From Comamonadaceae bacterium (lineage in GTDB: Bacteria > Pseudomonadota > Gammaproteobacteria > Burkholderiales > Burkholderiaceae_C), in assembly GCA_947450895.1 (NCBI GenBank), contig CANFWT010000023.1, forward strand, positions 1-36,319: a stretch of 36,319 bases of DNA. The letters are read 5' to 3'. Positions 1 to 9,302 of this stretch are shown piece by piece. The notes below the pieces were generated by a model. The model saw only the letters and a list, made by a program, of their open reading frames with translations, was not told the DNA's origin and ran no database searches. The translations under genes were made by a program, and so were the position numbers. Position 1 is the first letter of the stretch; each line of letters starts with the position of its first letter.

Positions 1-3000
1 CAGGGTGGCTTTGTGTTGTCGGGTGTGACGGGTGGCGACCAGGTGGGCTCCAGCGTAGCCAGCGCCGGCGACATCAACGGCGACGGCCTGAACGACCTGA
101 TCGTGGGCGCCAAAGGTGTGGATGCCAATGGCAATGACGCCGGCCGCGTCTATGTGATTTTGGGCAACAGCCTAGGCGCTTTGCTCAAAATGCAGCCGGA
201 CCAATTAGGTACGGCAGGCGACGACACCCTAACAGCCAACACCGCCAGCGTGCTTTATGGTGGCGCTGGCAACGACCGCTTTGTGCTGGGCAGCGCCATG
301 CTTACTGCCTTAGAAAACCCCATGGGTAGCGGTGGCAACACCATGCAGCTGGCCCGTGTGGACGGCGGCACCGGTGTCGACACGCTCGCGCTGGGCGGCA
401 GCGGACAGCATCTGAACCTCACCCGCATCGCCGATACCCTGGGCAGCACCCGTTTGAACAGCGTTGAGGTGGTGGACCTGACCGGTACCGGCAACAACAT
501 GATCACCCCCACGGTAGCTGACGTGGTGGCCATGAGCGGCGTCAACGTGTTCAACACCGGCAATGGCTGGACGGGCACCGGCCTGGGCGCGAGCGTGACG
601 CGCCACCAGTTGCGCATTGACGGCGACGCCGGTGACAGCGTCAACCTGCCCAGCGGCTGGACCAACACCAACAGCACCGCGACTCTGGCGGGTCAGACCT
701 ACCAGCTCTACCAGTCTGACAACGGCCTGGCGCAGTTGCTGGTGCAAAGCACTGTGACGGTAGCCAGCGATGTGGCACCCACCCTCAGCAGCGTCGCGCT
801 GGCGGCGGCTAACGGCGCCCAGCAAGCGGGCACCCTCAAAGCAGGTGCCACGGTGACAGCCACGGTGACCTTCAGCGAAGAAGTGATGGTCAATACCAGC
901 GCTGGCAGTCCCACCTTGGCGCTAGAGCTGGGCGGCACCACGGTGCAGGCGGCTTATGCGGGCGTGAGCGGCAAGCAGATGAGCTTCACCACCACCATCG
1001 CAGCAGGCCAGATAGACACCGACGGCATTGCGCTGCCTCCCAATGGGCTGACCCTCAATGGGGCGCTGATTGCGGACACCACCGGCAACACAGCCACCGC
1101 GCTGACGTACAGCGCCCTGGCCGCCAACAGCAGCCTCAAGGTGGACGCCTTTGCCGCCACGCCCAACGCCACTGCGCTGGCAGGCGTGCTGAGCGCGCCT
1201 ACCAACACTGAGGTTGGAGCCACGGTGGAATACCGTATCAAAACGCAGGCAGGTACTTTTGGAAACTGGGGCAACACTTTTGCCCAGCCCGCCACTGACG
1301 GCACGGCCGACGGCCGTTACCAGGTGGAAGTGCGCCAGACCGATGCAGTCGGCAACGTGTCTGGCGTGCAGGCGCTGACGCTGGATGTGGGTCGGTTTTA
1401 CGTACCCATCGAAACGTCAGATTTAGCCGCCGGTGTGGGTGGTTTTGTCATCAACGGGCAAAACGGACAGTACCGAAGCGGCAGCAGCGTGAGCGGTGCG
1501 GGTGACGTCAACGGCGACGGCTTGGCCGACTTGATCATAGGCGCCGAGCTTGCCAACAGCTACGCAGGTGGCAGCTATGTGGTGTTTGGCCAAAGCACGG
1601 GCGCTGGCGTGAATTTGTCGGCCATCGCTGGCGGCACAGGCGGCTTTGAGATCAACGGGATTTACCAGAATGACCGCAGCGGCGGAAGTGTGAGCGCGGC
1701 GGGCGACGTGAACGGTGACGGCTTGGCCGACCTGATTGTGGGGGCCATCCTAGCCGATTCAGCAAAGGGACAAAGCTACGTTGTTTTTGGCAAGAGCACA
1801 GGCTTTCCCAGCGTAAATTTGACCGACGTAGTGAAAGGCAATGGTGGTTTTGCGATCAATTCGGTGTCGAACCAAGATCACGTGGGTGGGAGCGTAAGTG
1901 CGGCGGGCGACGTGAACGGTGACGGCTTGGCGGACCTGATTGTTGGCGCAGAAGGTGCGAACACACAAGCGGGCCGCAGCTATGTGGTTTTTGGTAAGAG
2001 CTCAGGGTCTGCGGTTGACTTGGCCGCGGTGGCACTCGGCAGTGGCGGCTTCGTGATCAAAGGCTATTGCGGAGAACAGGGCAATACCAACGACCCCTCC
2101 GCTTATAGGGGCGACCAAAGTGGACACCGCGTCTCCAGCGCGGGCGACGTAAACGGGGACGGTCTGGCCGATTTGATCGTGGCGGCCAGCGGTGCTGGTC
2201 GCAACTACATAGTGTTTGGTAAGACCACGGGCGACGGCATTGATCTATCGGCGGTGGCTCAAGGCGTGGGCGGCTTTGTGATTAATGGCTCCTCCTTGTC
2301 TGGTGCCTTCGAAAGTATCAGCGCTGCAGGCGATGTGAACGGCGATGGGCTGGCGGATGTGATCATGGGCGGGGGAACGTACAGTCCGCAAAGTTACGTG
2401 GTTTTTGGCGACAGTACTGGCACCGGCACCGTCGAATTGTCCACAGTGGCTAGCGGTTCCGGTGGCTTTGCCATCAACGGCTACGCCGGCAATGTGTCTG
2501 GCGCTGGTGATGTGAATGGCGACGGTCTGGGCGATGTGATCGTTGGTTCAGGTGCTTGGGGCCTCAATCCTAGTAAAAGCTACGTGGTGTTTGGCAAGAC
2601 CACAGCCCCTGCCATCGATCTTTCGGACGTGGCCACAGGGCAGGGCGGTTTTGCCATCAATGGTGACTCTATCGGGGACAGTGTCAGCGCCGCCGGCGAT
2701 GTAAACGGCGACGGTTTGGCCGACCTGATTGTGGGCGCGCCGATGGCTGCCTCTTATAACGGCCGCAGCTATGTCATTTTCGGGAGCACCAGCGGCGCAT
2801 TCAACAAAACCGCCGTGGACTGGGTGGGCACCGATGGCGACGACAGCCACAATGACATGGGCTCGGCCAGCACGCTGGCGGCTGGTGCGGGCAACGACAC
2901 ACTGACGGCCACCGCGGCGAGCGTCTTGCTAGGCGGCACGGGCAACGACACCTTCACCATCAACGCGGCCATGGTCACAGCCTTGCAGTCGCCCCTGGGC

Positions 3001-3441
3001 AGCGGCGGTAACACGGCGCAATTAGCCCGCATCGACGGCGGAGGCGGCATAGACACCATCGGTCTGTTGGGTGAGAACTTGACGCTGGATCTGACCCTTG
3101 TAGCCAATCAGGCGGCTAGCAACCCCGACGGTGGCAGCCGCATCGACAGCATCGAAAAAATCGACCTTACCGGCACGGGCACGCACTACAACGGGATCAA
3201 GCTGACGGCGAAGGATGTGCTGGACATGGGCTCGGCCAACCTCTTTCAGGGCACGGGCCGTCAGCAGTTGCTGGTCAAGGGTGATTCGGGCGATTGGGTG
3301 GATCTGGCCGATGGCCAAGACACCGCGGGCTGGACGCATGCGCAGACCGACGTGACGATCGATTCGGTCAGCTATGCGGTGTGGAACAACAATACCAGCC
3401 TGGCCACGCTGTATGTGCAGGTGGGCTTGGTGGTGATTTGA
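1..3441 (+). CDS. Large secreted FG-GAP / RTX-like repeat protein, 5' end outside window
   Basis: The reading frame is already open at base 1 (Q-G-G-F, the usual start of a repeat), so the GTG at 13 is not the real start and about 1146 codons are visible. It carries eight FG-GAP-type repeats, each with a calcium-binding-like DxNGDG core followed by LADLIVGA: one near codon 25, and seven between nt 1430 and 2790. Between them lie a module with GGAGNDRF (nt 200-760) and an Ig/SwmA-like segment (nt 760-1390) containing the VTFSEEV pattern. The first module recurs at the C-terminus (nt 2860-3441, GGTGNDTF), so the protein has a duplicated domain. The last residues are hydrophobic ([10 protein letters not shown]), as in many type I secretion substrates. 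No signal peptide can be judged because the N-terminus is missing. It is most likely a surface or released adhesin-like protein folded as a beta-propeller. The family is clear; the function is inferred. Confidence 0.85.
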   Translation, partial: QGGFVLSGVTGGDQVGSSVASAGDINGDGLNDLIVGAKGVDANGNDAGRVYVILGNSLGALLKMQPDQLGTAGDDTLTANTASVLYGGAGNDRFVLGSAMLTALENPMGSGGNTMQLARVDGGTGVDTLALGGSGQHLNLTRIADTLGSTRLNSVEVVDLTGTGNNMITPTVADVVAMSGVNVFNTGNGWTGTGLGASVTRHQLRIDGDAGDSVNLPSGWTNTNSTATLAGQTYQLYQSDNGLAQLLVQSTVTVASDVAPTLSSVALAAANGAQQAGTLKAGATVTATVTFSEEVMVNTSAGSPTLALELGGTTVQAAYAGVSGKQMSFTTTIAAGQIDTDGIALPPNGLTLNGALIADTTGNTATALTYSALAANSSLKVDAFAATPNATALAGVLSAPTNTEVGATVEYRIKTQAGTFGNWGNTFAQPATDGTADGRYQVEVRQTDAVGNVSGVQALTLDVGRFYVPIETSDLAAGVGGFVINGQNGQYRSGSSVSGAGDVNGDGLADLIIGAELANSYAGGSYVVFGQSTGAGVNLSAIAGGTGGFEINGIYQNDRSGGSVSAAGDVNGDGLADLIVGAILADSAKGQSYVVFGKSTGFPSVNLTDVVKGNGGFAINSVSNQDHVGGSVSAAGDVNGDGLADLIVGAEGANTQAGRSYVVFGKSSGSAVDLAAVALGSGGFVIKGYCGEQGNTNDPSAYRGDQSGHRVSSAGDVNGDGLADLIVAASGAGRNYIVFGKTTGDGIDLSAVAQGVGGFVINGSSLSGAFESISAAGDVNGDGLADVIMGGGTYSPQSYVVFGDSTGTGTVELSTVASGSGGFAINGYAGNVSGAGDVNGDGLGDVIVGSGAWGLNPSKSYVVFGKTTAPAIDLSDVATGQGGFAINGDSIGDSVSAAGDVNGDGLADLIVGAPMAASYNGRSYVIFGSTSGAFNKTAVDWVGTDGDDSHNDMGSASTLAAGAGNDTLTATAASVLLGGTGNDTFTINAAMVTALQSPLGSGGNTAQLARIDGGGGIDTIGLLGENLTLDLTLVANQAASNPDGGSRIDSIEKIDLTGTGTHYNGIKLTAKDVLDMGSANLFQGTGRQQLLVKGDSGDWVDLADGQDTAGWTHAQTDVTIDSVSYAVWNNNTSLATLYVQVGLVVI
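1430..2790 (+). repeat. Seven tandem FG-GAP repeats, nearly identical at DNA level
   Basis: Seven units of roughly 180-240 nt encode GGF(A/V)IN-G ... [18 protein letters not shown] ... SYVVFGK. The cores at about 1698-1740 and 1903-1945 are almost identical in nucleotides as well as residues, including synonymous positions. This suggests recent duplication or gene conversion. An eighth, diverged copy sits at 50-175. Confidence 0.8.
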
Positions 3442-3467
3442 GGATGGCCAAGCATTTAAAGCAATAA

Positions 3468-5738
3468 ATGTCAGACATCAAAAATGCAGTTCCAGAAGCT
3501 GCCGCACCGTATTTCAACGCTGGCAATGCCGCGTGGCGTGTGCAAGACTGGGCAGGTGCTTTGGCCGGGTACGAGGCGGCTTTGGCGGTCGAGCCCACCT
3601 CAGCATTGGCACTGCTGGGCCGTGCCCGTGCGCTGGTGCGCATGGGCCAGTGGATGCCCGCGCGCGAGGCATTTGCCGCTGTCTTGCGGCTAGAGCCCGG
3701 GCAATACAGCGCCTGGCTCGAAGCCGGCCACCTGTGCCGCCAGATGGGCGAGTTGCGCCAAGCCGCTGCGGCCTACCAGCGCGCCATAGACGCAGCGCCC
3801 CAGCGCTACGAGGCGCCCCTGGCCATGGCGCGGGTGCTGCACCAGTTGGACCAGAAGCCCCTGGCGGCCCAAGCCTTTGAGCAATCCATGGCCCATGCCC
3901 GCGCCAGCGGGCAGGCCCTGCTGCCCTCGGACGTGGCGCACCGCATGGGGCAATACCTGCTGGAGCTGGGCGACAACCACGCAGCGGTGCAGGTGCTGCG
4001 CCTGGCTTTGCAGGAGCTGTCCGGTCAGGCGCAAAACGCCGTGTCAGCAGCCGCCCAAGCAAGCCGCGACCACTCGGCGCCCCTTCCCAATCCAGAGGCC
4101 GAACTCCATATCGACCTGGGCGATGCGCTGCTGCGCTTAGGCCAGCAGACGGCGGGCTTGCAGGCGCTCACCCACGCCTCGGCCTCTGCCCTGGAGACCA
4201 CTTTGGCCCGCCTGGCCGCCATGGCGTTTCGACACAACCTGTGGCAAGAAGCGTTGATGGTGCTGCGCAAATGTGTGGATCTCTTTCCCCACAGCCCCAC
4301 GGCCCGCTGGAACTTGGCCCATCTGCTGGCGGAGAGCTGGCAAATGGACGAGGCCGAGCAGGTGCTCCAAGAGGCCGAAGCGCTGGGCCCCATGCCCGGA
4401 GCCAAAAGCATGCGCGCCTCCATTGCCGGGCGGCAGGGCGACGCGGACACGGCGCTGCGCCTGTACCGCGAGCTGGCGTCAGAAGCGGGCGAGCAGGGCA
4501 TGTTTGCCTCCAGCTCGGCCATGTCCTCGCTTTACAGCGACCAGCTGTCGGCCCAAGAAGTGGCCGACTTGCACCGCGCGCTGTTTGCCCCCCTGGGACA
4601 GGGCGCGCGTGCGCGTGAGAGCTTTGTGCGCGCGCCGCTGGCCGGGCGGCGCATGAAGTTGGGGCTGGTGAGCGCGGATTTTCACCACCAGCACCCGGTC
4701 AACATCTTCATGCAACCGGTGCTGCGTGAGATCGACCGCAGCCGCTTTGAGGTGTTTTTGTACTTCACCGGCGTGAGCTACGACGACCAAACCCGATTGG
4801 CCCAGCAGCGCATAGAGCACTGGGTGGAGGCCACAACGCTCAACGACACGCAACTGGCCAAGCGCATAGACGCCGATGGCATTGACCTGTTGCTTGACCT
4901 GGCCGGCCACACCGGGCAGCAGCGCATGGCCTTGTTTGCCAAGCGTGCAGCACCGGTGCAAGCCACGTATTTGGGTTACCCCGGCTCCACCGGTGTGCCC
5001 AACATGGACTGGGTACTAGGCGACGAGGTGGTTACACCCCAGGGCAGCGAGAGCCTGTGTTCCGAGCGCATTGCCCGCTTGCCGGGCACGGTGTTTTGTT
5101 TTGCGCCCGAGGTGGATTACCCCTACCCGGCTTTGCCGGACGCGGTGGCCCAGCGACCGTTGACTTTCGGCTCGTTCAACAACGTGCCCAAACTCACGCC
5201 GCGCACCTTGGCACTGTGGGCCAATATCTTGGCCGCCGTGCCCCATGCGCGCTTGCTGCTCAAAGCGCCGAGTTTTGCCGATGCTGGCGCGGTGCGTTTG
5301 TTTGGCCAGCGCTTGCAAGAACTGGGCGTTGATTTGGTGCGGGTGGAGTTTCGCGGCCCCACGGGCCTGACCGACATGATGGCCGAATACGCCGACGTGG
5401 ACATTGCGCTGGACCCGGTGCCCTACAACGGCGGTACTACCAGCTTGCAGGCGATGTGGATGGGCGTGCCGGTGGTGACGCAGCGGGGCTCCCACTTTGT
5501 TTCGCGCATGGGCGCGAGTTTCATGACGGCTGCAGGCTTGCCCGAATGGGTGGCTGATGACGATGCGGGCTATGTCGCCGTGGCCAATGCAATGGCCAAA
5601 GACAGGCTGGGGCTGTTGGCGCTTAAGCGCAGCTTGCGCCAGCGCTTGCAGGAGCGCCCCGCCTGGGACGTGGTGGCGCACACGCGGGCCATGGAAGCGG
5701 CCTTTGAGCGCATGGTGGGCGGCGTGGCGCAGGATTGA
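3468..5738 (+). CDS. TPR protein with SPINDLY-type O-GlcNAc transferase domain
   Basis: This 756-residue cytoplasmic protein has an N-terminal half of TPR helices (about residues 10-380, rich in A-x-x-x-Y and AL-L-G-A patterns). Its C-terminal half is glycosyltransferase family 41. Visible OGT signatures are D404-FHHQHPV (the catalytic-loop histidines), YLGYPGSTG, GSFNN..KLTP, LDPVPYNGGTTS near residue 648 and RMGASFM. Such enzymes transfer N-acetylglucosamine or another sugar from a nucleotide donor to Ser/Thr of proteins; TPRs select the target. The ATG lies 26 nt after the stop of the repeat protein, so the two are probably co-transcribed and the large protein is a candidate substrate (inference). 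There is no strong Shine-Dalgarno site just before the ATG. The donor sugar cannot be read from the sequence. Confidence 0.88.
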   Translation: MSDIKNAVPEAAAPYFNAGNAAWRVQDWAGALAGYEAALAVEPTSALALLGRARALVRMGQWMPAREAFAAVLRLEPGQYSAWLEAGHLCRQMGELRQAAAAYQRAIDAAPQRYEAPLAMARVLHQLDQKPLAAQAFEQSMAHARASGQALLPSDVAHRMGQYLLELGDNHAAVQVLRLALQELSGQAQNAVSAAAQASRDHSAPLPNPEAELHIDLGDALLRLGQQTAGLQALTHASASALETTLARLAAMAFRHNLWQEALMVLRKCVDLFPHSPTARWNLAHLLAESWQMDEAEQVLQEAEALGPMPGAKSMRASIAGRQGDADTALRLYRELASEAGEQGMFASSSAMSSLYSDQLSAQEVADLHRALFAPLGQGARARESFVRAPLAGRRMKLGLVSADFHHQHPVNIFMQPVLREIDRSRFEVFLYFTGVSYDDQTRLAQQRIEHWVEATTLNDTQLAKRIDADGIDLLLDLAGHTGQQRMALFAKRAAPVQATYLGYPGSTGVPNMDWVLGDEVVTPQGSESLCSERIARLPGTVFCFAPEVDYPYPALPDAVAQRPLTFGSFNNVPKLTPRTLALWANILAAVPHARLLLKAPSFADAGAVRLFGQRLQELGVDLVRVEFRGPTGLTDMMAEYADVDIALDPVPYNGGTTSLQAMWMGVPVVTQRGSHFVSRMGASFMTAAGLPEWVADDDAGYVAVANAMAKDRLGLLALKRSLRQRLQERPAWDVVAHTRAMEAAFERMVGGVAQD

Positions 5739-5760
5739 CGAGAGTGGGCTGCGCTTGCAC

Positions 5761-6015
5761 GTGCCCAGGAAATTTTTTGCCGACTGCACCCTGCGCGTGA
5801 CCCAGCCGCGCGAACCCTGCTTCAAATTCAACGTGGCCATGGGCTTTAACCAGGCGTCCAAGCTAATGGCGCAGACCGGCTTGTGCGGCTTCGATTTGGC
5901 AGTGGACCAGCCCGGCACCGTACAAGCGGGTAAATGGGGTACGCTGCTGCCCGGCCCCCGGCGGGCGAGCATTCCAGAGCGATTTCAGGCCAAGCTGTTC
6001 AAGCACCTGCGCTGA
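5761..6015 (+). pseudogene. C-terminal remnant of a MOSC-domain (YiiM-like) gene
   Basis: The translation begins PRKFFADCTLRVTQPREPCF and continues with the (A)KLMAQTGLCGF and SIPERFQAK patterns. This corresponds to the last third of YiiM-like MOSC proteins (VTQPR.PC.K core, then TG.CGW/F). The molybdenum-cofactor sulfurase C-terminal domain normally needs about 200 or more residues; here only about 85 remain. The expected N-terminal part (the GEN...G.L and GDR.R motifs) is absent, because the frame runs back into the end of the O-GlcNAc transferase gene. It is probably a deletion relic. A GTG at 5761 could in theory start a short peptide, but no ribosome binding site supports it. Confidence 0.7.
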
Positions 6016-6072
6016 GTGGGCTCTTATAGTGTGGTCCAGCCGCCGGTGCCCTCAGGTTTTTTGCAAATTTTC

Positions 6073-6103
6073 TTGACGCGAAATTTTTTGTATATACGAT
6101 AAT
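6073..6103 (+). promoter_or_regulatory. Candidate sigma-70 promoter of brnTA
   Basis: TTGACG at 6073-6078 and TACGAT at 6095-6100 are separated by 16 nt in an AT-rich patch that contrasts with the GC-rich surroundings. The -10 box ends 6 nt before the GTG start of brnT at 6107, so transcription would start at or next to the start codon. BrnA proteins usually repress their own promoter, so an operator is expected here but I cannot define it. Confidence 0.5.
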
Positions 6104-6106
6104 TTA

Positions 6107-6373
6107 GTGCGCTACGAATTCGACCCCAGCAAAGACCAAAGCAACCTGACAAAGCACGGCTTGTCTTTGTCTTGTGCGCAGGACTTTGAATGGGACACCG
6201 CCATGGTTAGCGAGGACACGCGCAAGACTTACGCTGAAACAAGGTTTCAAGCCACCGGTTACATCGGCTACCGTTTGTGCGTCATGATTTATTGCCAACG
6301 CGCGGGCAGCATTCGTGTCATCAGCCTGCGCAAGGCCAACCGCCGAGAGGAAAAACGATATGCCCAGGCTTAA
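6107..6373 (+). CDS. brnT: BrnT family ribonuclease toxin
   Basis: The 88-residue protein has the BrnT layout: start MRYEFDPSKDQSNLTKHGLS, then the D/W-rich segment FEWDTAM, E-TR-AYAETRF, a GY.GYRLCVMIY strand, and the terminal IRVISLRKANRREEKRYA with basic residues. BrnT is a RelE-like-fold ribonuclease that blocks translation until bound by BrnA. The GTG start gives the normal N-terminus (F-D-P-x-K-xx-N-xx-KHG). No Shine-Dalgarno sequence precedes it. The stop overlaps the antitoxin start by 14 nt, the usual toxin-first order of this system. It looks intact. Confidence 0.9.
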   Translation: MRYEFDPSKDQSNLTKHGLSLSCAQDFEWDTAMVSEDTRKTYAETRFQATGYIGYRLCVMIYCQRAGSIRVISLRKANRREEKRYAQA

Positions 6374-6695
6374 AACGGGGCACATAAGCCCAAGCACCGA
6401 CGAGGATGCAGCCATTAATGCAGCCATCGCCGCTGACTCAGAAAACCCGGAGTGGATGGCCGAAGACTTCGCCCGCGCGCGCCCGGCCAGTGAAGTGCTA
6501 CCGCCCGAACTGTATGCAGCACTGATTGCCAAACGCCCACGCGGGCGACCCAAGACGGATGACGCCAAGGTATTCACCGGCATCCGGCTTGACGCAGATC
6601 TGCTTGAAGCGTTTAAAGCCACCGGCAAGGGCTGGCAAACCCGTGTGAATGCCGCCCTGCGCCAATTCATTACCGAGCACCCGCTCGGTCGTTAA
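6360..6695 (+). CDS. brnA: BrnA family antitoxin
   Basis: This is a 111-residue antitoxin. The frame is open further upstream, but the ATG at 6360 (MPRLKTGHISP) overlaps the end of brnT and is preceded by GAGAGGAAAAA, a usable ribosome binding site. The N-terminal half is flexible and acidic, with the S.EED-like stretch expected for toxin binding. The C-terminal half is a ribbon-helix-helix DNA-binding segment (RGRPKTDDAKVFTGIRLDAD then LLEAFKATGKGWQTRVN). BrnA neutralises BrnT and, as dimers, represses the promoter upstream of brnT. Confidence 0.9.
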   Translation: MPRLKTGHISPSTDEDAAINAAIAADSENPEWMAEDFARARPASEVLPPELYAALIAKRPRGRPKTDDAKVFTGIRLDADLLEAFKATGKGWQTRVNAALRQFITEHPLGR

Positions 6696-6705
6696 GCCAG
6701 CGGCC

Positions 6706-7935
6706 TCAAGCCGCCACATTGCACTCCCGCCGTAGCAGCGCCAGGGCGTCGTGCAGCGCGTAATCGGCGTCGCTGCGCAGGGTGGGCAGGGCTTCCTCTA
6801 AGAAGGATTGCCACATGTCCACATAGTCGGCCTGAAACTGCGCTGGGGCGTGGTCATACACAAAGGCCACGGCGGCGTCGGATTGCAGGCCGGACTTGCG
6901 GATTTTGCGCACAAGGGTACTGGCGGCTTTCTCGGTGAGCAGCGTTTTGGGTGCGCTGCCAGCGGCCACGCATAGCAGCAGCGTGAGCAGCGAGCCTTCG
7001 TCTTCATGGCCGCCGGTGGTTTTGGCCCAAGTCGCGGACACGCTGCGCTCGTAGTCGTCCACTTCAGCCAGCGCGTCGTCCAGCCAGAAATAGCGGCCCA
7101 AAAAGGCGGGGGTTTGGTCGAACAGCTTTTTGGGCGTGGCGGCGGCGTCCATGATGCGCGGCCAGTCGGCCAGCACGGACTGAAGCAGGGCTTCAACCGC
7201 TGGCTGCCAGGGCGCGGGCAGGCCCTTGGGCATGGCGAGCGGCGGCAGCTGGCCGCCAGCCGCGTATTTTTTGCGCAGCGCGGTGATGAGTTGGTTGAAG
7301 CCTGGCCAGTCCGGCATTTCGGTGCGCTTGCTCAAACCCAGCAGCAAGGCGGTGCGGATGACGGCTTCGGCGTCCTTGCCTTCTTCTTGCAGGGCGTCGA
7401 TGTCCAGCTCGTACTGCGCGGCGCACCAGATGGCGGCGTCCACCACGTCGGCCACGTGCTTGCGTTTGGCGTATTCGGCTTGGTATTCGGCGTAGCTTTT
7501 GAGCGTCCAGCGCTCCAGCACCGGGATGTGTTCGTCCGAGAAGCTGCGCGCATCCGCCATACCAAAGTGGGTGTTTTGCGGCATGACGATCAGCGCCTTG
7601 AGCAGGTCTGAGCCGCCCTTGGAGCGCGAGAGCAGCGAGTGCTCGCGCAGCGCCTGCGCCGCCGCCTGCAAGTCACCGCCGCTGCTGTGTTGCAGGTTCA
7701 GGCTGATGAGGTTGATGATGCGGTCTTTGGCCTTTTCCAGTTCGGGGCGCAAAAACTCGCTGCCAAAGTAGCGTGCGATTTGCACCATGCCCTTTGGGCC
7801 ATCGGCGCGGATAGCGGCCAGCTTGTCAGCGTCAATCAGGCCGTGTTGCAGGCCGTGGGCCAGCGCTTTTTCAAAAAAGGGGCGCTCGTCAAACAGCGCC
7901 ATGCCGCTCGTGGCGGACGGGGTTGCGTCTTTCAT
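6706..7935 (-). CDS. Unrecognised 409-residue protein, last gene of the J-domain operon
   Basis: The frame is open back to 8325, but that extension only mirrors the neighbouring gene in another frame. The ATG at 7935 begins MKDATPSATSGMALFDERPF and lies 19 nt after the upstream gene's stop. The protein is soluble and largely helical, with no signal peptide, membrane segment or catalytic motif I can name. Recognisable stretches are FFEKALAHGLQHGLIDADKL, a W-rich middle (WPGFNQL, PAPWQPAVEALL) and a Cys near the end. It is the most distal gene of a four-gene minus-strand operon led by a J-domain protein. A chaperone-linked role is inferred from context only. Confidence 0.75.
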   Translation of the reverse strand: MKDATPSATSGMALFDERPFFEKALAHGLQHGLIDADKLAAIRADGPKGMVQIARYFGSEFLRPELEKAKDRIINLISLNLQHSSGGDLQAAAQALREHSLLSRSKGGSDLLKALIVMPQNTHFGMADARSFSDEHIPVLERWTLKSYAEYQAEYAKRKHVADVVDAAIWCAAQYELDIDALQEEGKDAEAVIRTALLLGLSKRTEMPDWPGFNQLITALRKKYAAGGQLPPLAMPKGLPAPWQPAVEALLQSVLADWPRIMDAAATPKKLFDQTPAFLGRYFWLDDALAEVDDYERSVSATWAKTTGGHEDEGSLLTLLLCVAAGSAPKTLLTEKAASTLVRKIRKSGLQSDAAVAFVYDHAPAQFQADYVDMWQSFLEEALPTLRSDADYALHDALALLRRECNVAA

Positions 7936-7954
7936 GGTGGTGCGTGGCTGCGGC

Positions 7955-8707
7955 TTAAATGGCCGATTCTTCGTCCGCGTCCAGCCCTTCGCGGGCGGCA
8001 GGGGTGGCTTTGCCGCGGTCGGTGTCGCCGGTCTCGACCTTACCGTCGTCTTCCAGCTCGTCTTCCTCGCCCAGGCCCAGGTCATGGGCGCGGGCTTTGG
8101 CGCGCAGCACCAGCAGCATTTCAATAAACAGGTCGGGCAGCTGGTAGCGCAGGGTGAAAGCCATTTGCATCCAGTCCTGGTCGGCCACTTCGTCTTCGTC
8201 CAGGCGGGCTTTGGCGTAGGCGTTGGCGTACAGGTCGGCCTCAGACAGCATGTCGCCGTCGTCTTCGACCGTTTCAAAGTGGCCGGTGCGGGCAAAGGCT
8301 TCCACGCGGCTCCAGCGCTCGGCAAAGTAGTCGGCCAGCGCTTCGCTGCCGCCTTCTAAGTCGCCAATGGCGGTTAAAAACGCCACCGGGTCGCCATCGG
8401 CACGAAAGATGACCGAATTGACCATGCCGCGCAAATGCGTGCGGCTCAGGTCTTTGTATTGCTTCTCAATGACGACCGCACGGGCAAACTGGGCAGGCGT
8501 GACGAGCAGGTTGATGACGGACTCTTTGGAGTCGTCGTACTCCCGCATCACCGCCAGAATGTCCTTGGGCGGTAGCTGCTCCAGCACCACCAGCAAGGCG
8601 CCGTCGCCCTCGGCGTCGGCCAGTTCCACCAGCGCGGACTCGGCGCCCACGATGTCGCCAGCGGCAATCAGGCTTTGGGTTTTGGCAATCAGGGCGAGGT
8701 GGTTCAT
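7955..8707 (-). CDS. Unrecognised helical protein with acidic tail
   Basis: The 250-residue protein begins MNHLALIAKTQSLIAAGDIV. Residues 1-110 are short paired helices with a LEQLPPKDILAVMREYDD motif. This loosely recalls helical repeat proteins (MgtE N-terminal type or DUF6178-like), but I cannot assign a family. Residues 205-250 are low-complexity and acidic (GEEDELEDDGK onward). It has no signal peptide or membrane segment. It starts 33 nt after the upstream 183-residue gene and ends 19 nt before the 409-residue gene, so co-transcription is likely. Confidence 0.75.
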   Translation of the reverse strand: MNHLALIAKTQSLIAAGDIVGAESALVELADAEGDGALLVVLEQLPPKDILAVMREYDDSKESVINLLVTPAQFARAVVIEKQYKDLSRTHLRGMVNSVIFRADGDPVAFLTAIGDLEGGSEALADYFAERWSRVEAFARTGHFETVEDDGDMLSEADLYANAYAKARLDEDEVADQDWMQMAFTLRYQLPDLFIEMLLVLRAKARAHDLGLGEEDELEDDGKVETGDTDRGKATPAAREGLDADEESAI

Positions 8708-8740
8708 GGCGTGGTCCTTGGTATTTGCGTGCGAAGGGGG

Positions 8741-9292
8741 TCAGTCTTTGCGGTCAAAGCCTTGTTCGACCATCCAGTCCTGACCGGCTTCTTCGCGGGC
8801 GCGGGCGTCTTTTTCTTCTTCGTCTTCGCCGTCATGGTCGCCGTCGGCGTCTTTTTCGGCGTCCTCGTCGTCGTCCTCGCTGTGGTCCTTGGCGCTAGCA
8901 CGTTCGGGCTTGGCAAACAGGTATTCCAGGCCTGCGGCCACGGTCAGCAGCCACTCGCCCATGGGTTCCTTGCACAACTCGTCGGCCAGTTGCTGCGCCC
9001 AGGGTTCGAGCGCGATGGCGTCGCTCAAAGTGTCCCAGGCGGGGAATTCGTCGGACTCCAGGCTGAGCACATGCTCCATGAGCGCCGGGTTCTTGAATCG
9101 AAAGCCTTGGTGGAACACCACGGACACCATTTCCGGGCTGAGTTCCATCATCTGGCGCAGAAAAGTCAGCTCTTTGCGCCGTGCGGCAAGGCGCTGGCGT
9201 AGCACGTTTTTGCCCTCCGAATCGAAGGTCATATCGTCAATCTCAGAGGCGTAGGCCGAGCACAGCTGGCCAAAAAAGGAGGAGGTTTGCAT
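8741..9292 (-). CDS. Unrecognised 183-residue protein with Asp/Glu-rich C-terminus
   Basis: The start MQTSSFFGQLCSAYASEIDD lies 10 nt after the stop of the J-domain gene. Residues 1-135 look globular and helical (RQRLAARRKELTFLRQMMEL, then WDTLSDAIALEPWAQQLADE). From about residue 137 the chain becomes almost entirely D/E/K with few hydrophobics (SEDDDEDAEKDADG...), a disordered acidic tail that could act in electrostatic binding. No known family is recognised. The second gene downstream has an acidic tail too, which suggests a shared binding partner. Confidence 0.75.
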   Translation of the reverse strand: MQTSSFFGQLCSAYASEIDDMTFDSEGKNVLRQRLAARRKELTFLRQMMELSPEMVSVVFHQGFRFKNPALMEHVLSLESDEFPAWDTLSDAIALEPWAQQLADELCKEPMGEWLLTVAAGLEYLFAKPERASAKDHSEDDDEDAEKDADGDHDGEDEEEKDARAREEAGQDWMVEQGFDRKD

Positions 9293-9302
9293 CAGTCAGG
9301 TC

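Noticed and set aside
7955..8325. N-terminal 130 codons of the open frame continuing from the 409-residue gene
   Set aside because: The translation is Pro/Thr/Trp/Cys-rich nonsense and mirrors the overlapping 250-residue gene. The ATG at 7935 gives a sensible protein start.
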